This document shows positions 24,882 to 32,418 of a DNA stretch of 64,000 bases, one piece after another. The position numbers and the translations under genes were made by a program. The notes under the pieces were generated by a model that saw only the letters and a program-made list of their open reading frames with translations, ran no database searches and was not told the DNA's origin. The stretch is from NCBI RefSeq assembly GCF_010731795.1, contig NZ_AP022591.1, positions 4,774,001-4,838,000 of the forward strand, read 5' to 3'. Origin of the DNA: Mycolicibacterium celeriflavum. GTDB taxonomy: Bacteria > Actinomycetota > Actinomycetes > Mycobacteriales > Mycobacteriaceae. Every line of letters begins with the position of its first letter. Position 1 is the first letter of the stretch.

Positions 24882-25955
24882 ATGACGGACACCGCGCCGA
24901 AGATCGATGCGCTGCTGGCCGAGCATGCCGACCTCGAACGGCAGCTCAGCGATCCGGGCCTGCATTCCGACGCCGGCCGGGCCCGCAAAGTGGGCAGGCG
25001 GTTCGCGCAGGTATCGCCGATCGTCGCGACATACCGCAAGCTGGAGACCGCCCGCGGTGACCTGGAAGCCGCCCGGGAGTTGGCGGCCGACGACCCGTCG
25101 TTCGCCGGCGAGGTCGACGAGCTGTCGGCCACGGTCGAGCAACTGGACTCCCATCTGACCGATCTCCTGGCGCCCCGTGACCCACACGACGCCGACGACA
25201 TCGTGCTCGAGGTCAAGTCGGGGGAGGGCGGCGAAGAGTCCGCGTTGTTCGCCGCCGATCTGGCCAGGATGTACGTCCGCTACGCCGAGCGCCACGGCTG
25301 GAACGTCACCGTGCTCGACGAGACGTTCTCCGACCTCGGCGGCTACAAAGACGCCACGCTGTCCATCCGCAGCAAAGGCGATTCGGCCGACGGCGTGTGG
25401 TCGCGACTGAAGTTCGAAGGCGGCGTGCACCGCGTGCAGCGGGTCCCCGTGACGGAGTCGCAGGGCCGCGTGCACACCTCGGCGGCCGGCGTGCTCGTGT
25501 ACCCGGAGCCCGAAGAGGTCGAGGAGGTGCAGATCGACGAGTCGGATCTGCGCATCGACGTCTACCGCTCCTCGGGCAAGGGCGGTCAGGGCGTCAACAC
25601 CACCGACTCCGCCGTGCGCATCACCCACCTGCCCACCGGAATCGTCGTCACCTGTCAGAACGAGCGGTCGCAATTGCAGAACAAAGCCCGCGCGATGCAG
25701 GTGCTCGCTGCGCGCCTGCAGGCACTGGCCGAAGAACAGGCGCAGGCCGACGCGTCCGCCGACCGGGCCAGCCAGATCCGCACCGTCGACCGCAGCGAGC
25801 GCATCCGCACCTACAACTTTCCGGAGAACCGGATCGCCGATCACCGGATCAACTTCAAGGCGCACAACCTCGACCAGGTGCTCGACGGTGATCTCGACGA
25901 CCTGTTCGACGCGCTGGCGGCCGCCGACAAGCGAGCGAGACTGCAGATAACATGA
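24882..25955 (+). CDS. prfA: Peptide chain release factor 1
   Basis: A 357-residue class I release factor reading UAA and UAG. The GGQ catalytic motif is in SSGKGGQGVNTTDSAVRITH (about residues 228-247). The codon-recognition PxT-type loop lies in RVPVTESQGRVHTSAA (about 185-200). Coiled N-terminal helices cover residues 1-100. The ribosome site GAGGAGG stands 7 bases before ATG 24882. The stop overlaps prmC (ATGA), whose product methylates the GGQ glutamine of this protein. Confidence 0.97.
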   Translation: MTDTAPKIDALLAEHADLERQLSDPGLHSDAGRARKVGRRFAQVSPIVATYRKLETARGDLEAARELAADDPSFAGEVDELSATVEQLDSHLTDLLAPRDPHDADDIVLEVKSGEGGEESALFAADLARMYVRYAERHGWNVTVLDETFSDLGGYKDATLSIRSKGDSADGVWSRLKFEGGVHRVQRVPVTESQGRVHTSAAGVLVYPEPEEVEEVQIDESDLRIDVYRSSGKGGQGVNTTDSAVRITHLPTGIVVTCQNERSQLQNKARAMQVLAARLQALAEEQAQADASADRASQIRTVDRSERIRTYNFPENRIADHRINFKAHNLDQVLDGDLDDLFDALAAADKRARLQIT

Positions 25956-26815
25956 CCCGGCTCAGCCAGCTGATCGACGCCGCGACGACGGCGCTGGCCG
26001 AGGCGGGTGTCGCAGCGCCGCGCGTCGACGCCGAACTGCTGGCCGCCCACGCCACGGGCACCGACCGGGGCCGCCTCGGGTTCGTTGAGGCCGGGCCCCA
26101 CTTCGCCGCGCGGTACGACGAACTCATCGCCCGGCGCGCCCAACGGGTCCCGCTGCAGCACCTGGTCGGCACCGCGCCGTTCGGCCCGGTCGAGGTGCAC
26201 GTCGGCCCGGGCGTGTTCATTCCGCGCCCGGAAACCGAGGCTCTGCTGGAATGGGCGCTGGCACAACGGTTTCCCAACCGCCCGCTGATCGTCGACCTGT
26301 GTACGGGCAGCGGTGCGCTGGCGCTCGCGTTGTCGAAGAACTGGCCCGATGCCCGCATCATCGCCGTGGACGACTCCGCACCGGCCCTCGAGTATGCGCG
26401 GCGAAACCTCGTCGACACAGGCGTCGAAATCGTCTGCGCCGACGTCACAGAACCCGGACTGCTGCCAGAACTCGAGGGTTCGGTCGACCTGCTCGTCGCC
26501 AACCCGCCATACATCCCCGACGGCGCCCCGCTGGAACCTGAAGTGGGCGAGCACGATCCGGCGCACGCGTTGTTCGGGGGACCCGATGGCATGCGGGTGA
26601 TCGACGCGATCGCCGAACTCGGGTCGAGCTGGTTGCGCACCGGCGGCCTGTCCGCCGTCGAACACGACGACACGACGGCGGACCGGACCGTCGAGTGCTT
26701 CGAACGAACAGAGCGTTTCCACGACATCACCGCTCGGCGCGATCTCGCCGGGCGGCCACGGTTCGTGACGGCCCGAAGACGACAACGAGTGAGGATCGCA
26801 GCGAGGGACGAGTGA
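25952..26815 (+). CDS. prmC: Release factor glutamine N5-methyltransferase
   Basis: A 287-residue SAM-dependent methyltransferase that modifies the GGQ glutamine of RF1/RF2. The N-terminal helical domain covers about residues 1-75. VDLCTGSGALALALSK (about 112-127) is the SAM-binding motif I, and NPPYIP (about 185-190) is the catalytic NPPY motif. ATG 25952 overlaps the prfA stop, giving direct coupling of enzyme to substrate. The last 20 residues are Arg-rich and vary between species. Confidence 0.95.
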   Translation: MTRLSQLIDAATTALAEAGVAAPRVDAELLAAHATGTDRGRLGFVEAGPHFAARYDELIARRAQRVPLQHLVGTAPFGPVEVHVGPGVFIPRPETEALLEWALAQRFPNRPLIVDLCTGSGALALALSKNWPDARIIAVDDSAPALEYARRNLVDTGVEIVCADVTEPGLLPELEGSVDLLVANPPYIPDGAPLEPEVGEHDPAHALFGGPDGMRVIDAIAELGSSWLRTGGLSAVEHDDTTADRTVECFERTERFHDITARRDLAGRPRFVTARRRQRVRIAARDE

Positions 26816-26858
26816 GGACCGGAGCGAGGAGGAGTCGAGGCATGAACCGGAGGATTTG

Positions 26859-27512
26859 ATGACACAACTTTTCGACTGCTCCGACGCCGACCAGCGTGCG
26901 ACCGGTGTCGCGTCGGCGATCAGCGCGCTGCGGAGCGGCCGTCTCGTGGTGTTGCCGACCGACACCGTCTACGGCATCGGCGCCGACGCGTTCGACAGCG
27001 AAGCCGTCGCCGCACTGCTGGCGGCCAAGGGCCGCGGCCGCGACATGCCGGTGCCGGTGCTCGTCGGCTCGTGGCACACGATCGACGGCCTGGTGTACAG
27101 CGTGCCGAACACCGCGCGCGAACTCATCCGTGCATTCTGGCCGGGTGCGCTGAGCCTGGTGGTGCGCCAGGCGCCGTCGCTGCAATGGGATCTCGGCGAC
27201 GCGCACGGCACCGTGATGCTGCGCATGCCGTTGCATCCGGTGGCCATCGAACTGCTGCGCGAAGTCGGGCCGTTGGCTGTGTCGAGCGCGAACATCTCCG
27301 GCCGGCCCGCGGCTATCACAGCCGAAGATGCGCGCGGGCAACTCGGTGATCTCGTCGAGGTGTATCTCGATGCCGGGCCGTCCGAGCAGCAGGCGGCATC
27401 GACGATCGTCGACCTCACCGGTGCGCACCCGCGCGTGCTGCGCCAGGGTCCGGTCACCGTGGAGGCGATCGCGAACGTTCTCGACGTGGAACCCACGACT
27501 TTGACGGACTGA
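26859..27512 (+). CDS. Sua5/YciO/YrdC family L-threonylcarbamoyladenylate synthase
   Basis: A 217-residue protein that forms threonylcarbamoyl-AMP for the t6A modification of ANN-decoding tRNAs. The family motif RSGRLVVLPTDTVYGIGADAF lies near residues 25-45, KGRGRDMPVPVLVG near 58-71, and the S(S/A)AN signature is VSSANISGRPAA near 143. ATG 26859, with GGAGGA upstream (26849-26854), is preferred. It lies between prmC and wecA as in M. tuberculosis (Rv1301). Confidence 0.93.
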   Translation: MTQLFDCSDADQRATGVASAISALRSGRLVVLPTDTVYGIGADAFDSEAVAALLAAKGRGRDMPVPVLVGSWHTIDGLVYSVPNTARELIRAFWPGALSLVVRQAPSLQWDLGDAHGTVMLRMPLHPVAIELLREVGPLAVSSANISGRPAAITAEDARGQLGDLVEVYLDAGPSEQQAASTIVDLTGAHPRVLRQGPVTVEAIANVLDVEPTTLTD

Positions 27513-27514
27513 TA

Positions 27515-28732
27515 GTGAGTTTCGTGCAGTACGGTTCACCGGTGGTCTACGCGACCGACACACTGCTGGCACTCGACGATCTCGGTGCGGGCGTACCGAT
27601 CCGGGAGCTCGCACTGGTCGGGCTGACCGCCGCGATCATCACGTACTTCGCCACTGGGTGGGTCAGGGTGATGGCGCGCCGGCTCGGCGCGGTGGCCTAT
27701 CCCCGCGATCGCGACGTCCATCACGAGCCGACGCCGCGAATGGGCGGATTGGCAATGTACGTAGGTGTCGCGGCCGCCGTCCTCCTGGCGTCGCAGCTGC
27801 CGGCGCTGACGCGCGGTTTCGTCTATTCGTCGGGGATGCCGGCAGTGGTCGTCGCGGGTGGCTTGATCATGGTCGTCGGCCTGATCGACGACCGCTGGGG
27901 CCTGGACGCGTTGACCAAGTTCGCCGGGCAGATCACCGCGGCCAGCGTGCTCGTCACGATGGGGGTGGCCTGGAGTGTCCTCTACATCCCAGTCGGCGGC
28001 GTGGGCACCATCGTGCTCGACCAGGTGTCGTCGATCCTGCTGACGTTGGCGTTGACGGTCGCGATCGTCAACGCGATGAACTTCGTCGACGGTCTCGACG
28101 GGCTCGCCGCCGGACTGGGGCTGATCACCGCATCGGCGATCTGCATCTTCTCCGTCGGATTGCTGCGCGACCACGGCGGAGACGTGTTGTTCTACCCGCC
28201 CGCGGTCATCTCGGTGGTGCTCGCCGGGGCGTGTCTGGGCTTTCTGCCGCACAACTTCCATCCCGCCAAGATCTTCATGGGCGACTCCGGGTCGATGCTC
28301 ATCGGCCTGATGCTCGCCGCGGCCTCGACCACCGCGGCCGGACCGATCTCGCAGACGGCGTACGGCGTGCGCGACGTGTTCGCGTTGCTGTCGCCGTTCC
28401 TGCTCGTGGTCGCGGTCATGTTCGTGCCTGCACTGGACATGCTGTTGGCCATCATCCGGCGCACCCGCGCGGGTCTGAGTCCCTTCAGCCCGGACAAGAT
28501 GCATCTGCATCACCGGTTGCTGGAGATCGGGCACTCGCACCGTCGGGTGGTGTTGCTGATCTATCTGTGGGTGGGCATCGTCGCGCTCGGCGCCGCCAGC
28601 ACGATTTTCTTCGACCCGCGCTACAGCGGGGCGGTCATGCTGGGGGCGATTCTGGTCGCCGTCGTCGCGACGCTGATCCCCCTTCTGGGCCGCCGAAACG
28701 GCGAGTTCGAGGAAATGTACGACGAAAAGTAG
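27515..28732 (+). CDS. wecA: Undecaprenyl/decaprenyl-phosphate GlcNAc-1-phosphate transferase
   Basis: A 405-residue integral membrane enzyme with about 11 hydrophobic segments. It transfers GlcNAc-1-P to decaprenyl phosphate, the first step of the arabinogalactan linker in mycobacteria. Visible signatures are the Asp pair in GLIDDRWGLDALTKF, MNFVDGLDGLAAG (about residues 188-200), IFMGDSGSMLIG (about 253-264) and KMHLHHRLLEIGHSHR (about 328-343). The GTG start follows the Sua5 stop after 2 bases, so it is co-transcribed. The match in place to M. tuberculosis rfe/wecA (Rv1302) is exact. Confidence 0.95.
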   Translation: MSFVQYGSPVVYATDTLLALDDLGAGVPIRELALVGLTAAIITYFATGWVRVMARRLGAVAYPRDRDVHHEPTPRMGGLAMYVGVAAAVLLASQLPALTRGFVYSSGMPAVVVAGGLIMVVGLIDDRWGLDALTKFAGQITAASVLVTMGVAWSVLYIPVGGVGTIVLDQVSSILLTLALTVAIVNAMNFVDGLDGLAAGLGLITASAICIFSVGLLRDHGGDVLFYPPAVISVVLAGACLGFLPHNFHPAKIFMGDSGSMLIGLMLAAASTTAAGPISQTAYGVRDVFALLSPFLLVVAVMFVPALDMLLAIIRRTRAGLSPFSPDKMHLHHRLLEIGHSHRRVVLLIYLWVGIVALGAASTIFFDPRYSGAVMLGAILVAVVATLIPLLGRRNGEFEEMYDEK

Positions 28733-28763
28733 TAGACCCCCTTTTATGCCTCCCACCATGTGT

Positions 28764-28769
28764 TAGGGT
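28764..28769 (+). promoter_or_regulatory. Candidate -10 box of the atp operon
   Basis: TAGGGT at 28764-28769, preceded by TGTGT (an extended TGN-like context), matches the mycobacterial -10 pattern. It lies 32 bases after the wecA stop and 205 bases before atpI. Start of transcription near 28776 would leave a leader of about 190 bases containing a small reading frame. Confidence 0.4.
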
Positions 28770-28868
28770 GCAATCAGAACCCGAAAAAACCTCGCGGGTT
28801 GCCGGCCTCCGAGTCGTCGGTGCAGAACCGATCGACACGGAACAACGACCGACAAAGGGAGCTGCCCC

Positions 28869-28964
28869 GTGGGTGATTCTGGCGAGCCAACCGCCCTCCG
28901 ATACGCTCAGGGCGCCACGCACGCACATCATCGGGGCAGCCACCGTGACCGCGGATTGAGGTGA
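28869..28964 (+). CDS. Candidate 31-codon leader ORF before atpI
   Basis: GTG 28869 is preceded at a 6-base gap by AAAGGGAGC, a good ribosome site. It opens a frame of 31 codons (start MGDSGEPTALRYAQG) that ends in TGA 28962-28964, only 4 bases before the atpI GTG. The second half is rich in His and Arg (HAHHRGSHRDRG). Third-position GC is lower than in neighbouring genes, which speaks against a conserved protein. It may serve as a coupling or regulatory leader peptide. Not recognised. Confidence 0.4.
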   Translation: MGDSGEPTALRYAQGATHAHHRGSHRDRGLR

Positions 28965-28968
28965 AGTA

Positions 28969-29409
28969 GTGACGACGCCAGCGCAAGACGCGCCGTTGGT
29001 GTTCCCCTCCGTTGCCTTTCGGCCATTGCGCCTGCTTGCGATCTGCGCGGTGTTCGCCGGACTGGTGACTGCAGCCGCCGCTCTGCTCGGCCATCCCATG
29101 ATCGGCGTGTTCTTCGGCATCGGGCTCGGATTGGGTTTGCTCAACGCCGTTCTGGTGCAGCGCTCGGTGGATTCGATCACCGCAGAGGCGCACCCGCTCA
29201 AGCGCAAGATGGCGCTGAACTCCGCCACCCGGCTGCTGATCATGACGGTAGTCGGGTTGACCATCGCGTTCGTCTTCCGGCCGCAGGGCTTGGGCGTGGT
29301 GTTTGGGATGGCGCTCTTCCAGGTATTGCTTGTTGTTTCCACCGCGCTGCCTGTGATGAAGAAGCTCAAGGAAGGCCCAGCTGATGAGATCGAAGGGGCG
29401 CAGCAATGA
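28969..29409 (+). CDS. atpI: ATP synthase-associated membrane protein (AtpI-like, Rv1303 type)
   Basis: A 146-residue protein with four hydrophobic segments: LRLLAICAVFAGLVTAAAAL, MIGVFFGIGLGLGLLNAVL, LLIMTVVGLTIAFVF and GLGVVFGMALFQVLLVV. It is the first gene of the ATP synthase operon. Members are thought to assist assembly of the c-ring or Mg2+ handling; the role in mycobacteria is not settled. The GTG start is close behind the small leader frame. The stop overlaps atpB (ATGA). Confidence 0.85.
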   Translation: MTTPAQDAPLVFPSVAFRPLRLLAICAVFAGLVTAAAALLGHPMIGVFFGIGLGLGLLNAVLVQRSVDSITAEAHPLKRKMALNSATRLLIMTVVGLTIAFVFRPQGLGVVFGMALFQVLLVVSTALPVMKKLKEGPADEIEGAQQ

Positions 29410-30194
29410 CGGGACTTGATGTCGTCGGCCAAGCGGGACAAACCACGATCCTCGCCGCCGAATCCGGCATCCAGGTCGGCCACCACACGGAGGCCCACTG
29501 GTTCGGGCTGACGGTGAACACCGACACGGTGCTGGCGACGGCGATCGCGGCGGTGATCGTCCTCGGGCTGGCCTTCTACCTGCGCGCGAAGGTCACCTCG
29601 ACCGGTGTGCCCAGCGGCGTGCAACTGTTCTGGGAAGCGATCACCGTTCAGACGCGCAACCAGGTCGAGGCCGCGATCGGGATGAAGATCGCGCCGTTCG
29701 TGCTGCCGCTGGCGGTGACGCTGTTCGTCTTCATTCTGGTGGCGAACTGGCTCTCGGTGTTCCCGTGGCAGTACACCGATTCCAGCGGCGCGATCCACGA
29801 GGTGCTCAAACCGCCGGCATCGGACATCAACTTCGTGCTCGCGCTCGCGTTGTTCGTATTCATCTGCTACCACGCGGCCGGCTTCTGGCGCCGCGGCCCG
29901 CTGGGCCACCCGTGGCGGGTGCTCAAGGGCCACGTCGCGATCCTTGCGCCCATCAACCTCGTCGAGGAGCTCGCGAAGCCGATCTCGTTGTCGCTGCGAC
30001 TCTTCGGCAACATCTTCGCCGGCGGCATCCTGGTGGCGCTGATCGCATTGTTCCCGCCGTACATCATGTGGCTGCCGAACGCGATCTGGAAGAGCTTCGA
30101 CCTGTTCGTCGGCGCGATCCAGGCGTTCATCTTCGCGCTGCTGACGATCTTGTACTTCAGCCAGTCGATGGAGCTCGATGAGCATCATGACTAG
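29406..30194 (+). CDS. atpB: ATP synthase subunit a
   Basis: A 262-residue polytopic Fo subunit that forms the proton half-channels against the c-ring. The conserved VEELAKPISLSLRLFGNIFAGGILVALI (about residues 185-212) contains the essential Arg that faces the c-subunit Glu. The C-terminal helix SFDLFVGAIQAFIFALLTILYFSQSM is also conserved. ATG 29406 overlaps the atpI stop. The downstream gap to atpE holds a hairpin and a very strong ribosome site. Confidence 0.96.
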   Translation: MTGLDVVGQAGQTTILAAESGIQVGHHTEAHWFGLTVNTDTVLATAIAAVIVLGLAFYLRAKVTSTGVPSGVQLFWEAITVQTRNQVEAAIGMKIAPFVLPLAVTLFVFILVANWLSVFPWQYTDSSGAIHEVLKPPASDINFVLALALFVFICYHAAGFWRRGPLGHPWRVLKGHVAILAPINLVEELAKPISLSLRLFGNIFAGGILVALIALFPPYIMWLPNAIWKSFDLFVGAIQAFIFALLTILYFSQSMELDEHHD

Positions 30195-30220
30195 CCGCCC
30201 CACCCAGCAGGACCCACAGC

Positions 30221-30252
30221 CTGGTAGCGCAGCTACCAGTTATCAAGGAGGA
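30221..30252 (+). promoter_or_regulatory. Hairpin plus strong Shine-Dalgarno before atpE
   Basis: CTGGTAGC (30221-30228) and GCTACCAG (30232-30239) form an 8-bp hairpin with a 3-base loop. Five bases later AAGGAGGA (30245-30252) stands 6 bases before ATG 30259. Because the c subunit is needed in about ninefold excess over most other subunits, this arrangement probably raises atpE translation or protects the downstream mRNA end. Confidence 0.5.
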
Positions 30253-30258
30253 TAAGGA

Positions 30259-30507
30259 ATGGATCCCACTATCGCTGCCGGCGCGCTCATCGGCGGTGGA
30301 CTGATCATGGCCGGCGGCGCAATCGGCGCCGGTATCGGTGACGGCATCGCGGGTAACGCGCTGATCGCCGGCATCGCTCGCCAGCCCGAAGCTCAAGGCC
30401 GACTGTTCACTCCGTTCTTCATCACGGTGGGTCTGGTCGAGGCGGCGTACTTCATCAACCTGGCGTTCATGGCGCTGTTCGTGTTCGCCACGCCGGTCGG
30501 GGGTTAA
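30259..30507 (+). CDS. atpE: ATP synthase subunit c
   Basis: An 82-residue helical hairpin that builds the rotor ring. The first helix is Gly/Ala-rich (GALIGGGLIMAGGAIGAGIG), the loop is ARQPEAQGRL, and the second helix contains the proton-carrying Glu61 (TVGLVEAAYFINLAF). Asp28, Leu59, Glu61, Ala63 and Ile66, the positions known to matter for bedaquiline binding, all carry the residues of susceptible mycobacteria. The stop overlaps the atpF start (TAATG). Confidence 0.97.
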   Translation: MDPTIAAGALIGGGLIMAGGAIGAGIGDGIAGNALIAGIARQPEAQGRLFTPFFITVGLVEAAYFINLAFMALFVFATPVGG

Positions 30508-31034
30508 TGCCGGCCATGGCTGACTCGAACGTCGTTCTGTTGGCGGCAGAGGGAGGCGGACAGAGCAACTTCCTCATCCCCAACGGCACCTTCTTCTTCG
30601 TGCTGCTCATCTTCCTGATCGTGCTCGGCGTGATCGCGAAGTGGGTTGTGCCACCGATCTCCAAGGTGCTGCGCGAGCGCGAAGCCATGGTGCAGAAGAC
30701 GATTGAGGACAATCGGCGGGCAGCCCAACTGCGGGCTGCCGCCGAGGCCGACTACCGCGAGGTGATGGCGACCGCGCGCCGCGATGCGACGAACGTTCGC
30801 GAGGAAGCCCGCGCCGAGGGACGCAAGATCGTCGACGAGGCGCGAACCCGTGCCAACGCGGAAGTATCGGGTCTGCTCCAGCAGGCCAACGAGGAACTCA
30901 CAAGACAGTCCCTGGCGGTGACGACCGACCTCCAAGCATCGGTCGAAACCCTGGCGGCGAACCTGGCGAGCCGCGTGCTCGGCGTCGACGTGACGACTCG
31001 TACTGTGCCGGTCTCGACGAGTCAGGGGCGGTAG
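30507..31034 (+). CDS. atpF: ATP synthase subunit b
   Basis: A 175-residue peripheral-stalk subunit. One membrane helix (TFFFVLLIFLIVLGVIAKWVV, about residues 28-48) is followed by a long charged coiled coil (REREAMVQKTIEDNRRAAQLRA onward). ATG 30507 overlaps the atpE stop; a second in-frame ATG at 30516 could also be used. FLIPNGTFFF is the conserved mycobacterial start of the membrane helix. It acts with the second b-like domain fused in AtpH. Confidence 0.94.
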   Translation: MPAMADSNVVLLAAEGGGQSNFLIPNGTFFFVLLIFLIVLGVIAKWVVPPISKVLREREAMVQKTIEDNRRAAQLRAAAEADYREVMATARRDATNVREEARAEGRKIVDEARTRANAEVSGLLQQANEELTRQSLAVTTDLQASVETLAANLASRVLGVDVTTRTVPVSTSQGR

Positions 31035-31038
31035 TCGC

Positions 31039-32370
31039 ATGTCGACATTCATCGGACAGCTGATCGGTTTCGCGGTCATCGTGTTCCTGGTGTGGCGGTT
31101 CGTCGTGCCGCTGGTGCGGCGCATGATGACCAACCAGAAGGACACCGTTCGTCGGCAACTCGAGGAGCATGCCGAGGCCGAGAAGAAGGTTGCCGACGCC
31201 GACACGGAGCACGCAAGAGCGTTGGAAGAGGCCAAAGCCGAAGCGGCGGCGGTGATCGAAGAGGCCCGCCATGATGCCGAACGGATCGCAGAACAGCTTC
31301 GGGCCCAGGCCGACCTGGAGTTGGAGCGGATCAAAATCCAGGGAGCGCAACAGGTTCAACTGCTGCGCCAGCAGCTTGTACGCGAGCTACGGCAGGGCCT
31401 CGGTACGGAATCGGTGCAGCGGGCCGGCGACATCGTGCGCGACTTCGTGTCCGACCCTTCCGAGCTGTCGGCGACCGTTGACCGCTTCCTCGCCGATCTC
31501 GACGAAATGGCCCCGTCGACGACGACGTTCTCAGATGCTGCCACTGCGAAACTCCGTGCTGCCAGCCGTGAGTCGCTGTCCCAGGTGGTCGAACGGTTCG
31601 ACGGAGTCGTTTCCGGTCTCGACGCCGACGCGCTGACGAAGTTGGCGAACGATCTGGCGTCCTGCGCGAAGCTGTTGCGTCGCGAGGCCGTACTCGCTCG
31701 GCATCTTGCTGACCCGTCGAGCGATGCCAGCCCCAAAGTTCAGGTCATCGAGCGTTTGCTCTCCGGAAAAGTTTCCGACTCCGCGTTGGAAATCCTCAAA
31801 ACCGCTGTGTCGCAGCGCTGGTCGTCGACGGGCGATCTGATCCACGGCCTCCAGCACGCCGCCAGGTTGGCGTTGCTGGTGCGCGCTGAGACAGACGGTC
31901 AGATCGAGGATGTGGAAGATCAGCTGTTCAGGTTCAGTCGCATCCTCGATTCAGAGCCGCGTCTGATAACACTGCTCAGCGAGTACACCGCACCCCTGGA
32001 TGGCCGAATCGGCTTGTTGAACAACGTGCTCGGGCGCCAAGCGAACAAGAACACCGCGGATCTGCTTCGCCAGACGCTCGACCTGCTGCACGGCGATCGC
32101 GCCGACGAGGCCGTTCGCGAACTGGCGAATCTGGCCGTTTCACGCCGCGGCGAAATCGTCGCGCACGTTCGTGCGGCCGCTGAGCTCAGCGATGCCCAGA
32201 GTGATCGGCTCACCGAACTGCTCACCCGTATCTATGACCGTCCCGTGTCGCTTCAGCTGGCCGTGGATCCCGCGTTGCTCGGCGGCTTGACCATCGCCGT
32301 GGGCGACGAGGTGATCGACGGTTCGCTGGCGTCGAAGCTGGCGGCGGCCGAGACGCACCTACCCGACTGA
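31039..32370 (+). CDS. atpH: ATP synthase fused b-delta subunit
   Basis: A 443-residue fusion specific to mycobacteria and relatives. Residues 1-25 are a membrane helix (FIGQLIGFAVIVFLVWRFVVPL), 26-110 a b-type coiled coil rich in Glu, Ala and Lys, and about 170-443 carry the delta (OSCP) domain that caps F1. The delta end shows the conserved AVDPALLGGLTIAVGDEVIDGSLASKL near the C-terminus. ATG follows the atpF stop by 4 bases. The length agrees with mycobacterial AtpH (about 445). Confidence 0.96.
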   Translation: MSTFIGQLIGFAVIVFLVWRFVVPLVRRMMTNQKDTVRRQLEEHAEAEKKVADADTEHARALEEAKAEAAAVIEEARHDAERIAEQLRAQADLELERIKIQGAQQVQLLRQQLVRELRQGLGTESVQRAGDIVRDFVSDPSELSATVDRFLADLDEMAPSTTTFSDAATAKLRAASRESLSQVVERFDGVVSGLDADALTKLANDLASCAKLLRREAVLARHLADPSSDASPKVQVIERLLSGKVSDSALEILKTAVSQRWSSTGDLIHGLQHAARLALLVRAETDGQIEDVEDQLFRFSRILDSEPRLITLLSEYTAPLDGRIGLLNNVLGRQANKNTADLLRQTLDLLHGDRADEAVRELANLAVSRRGEIVAHVRAAAELSDAQSDRLTELLTRIYDRPVSLQLAVDPALLGGLTIAVGDEVIDGSLASKLAAAETHLPD

Positions 32371-32418
32371 CCTGACGACACCCAAAGACCGACACACGAA
32401 GTAGGAAGACAGAACACC

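Noticed and set aside
28635..30203. 522-codon minus-strand frame across atpI and atpB
   Set aside because: It is opposite to two well-supported genes and contains low-complexity Arg/Glu/Asp sequence typical of antisense frames.
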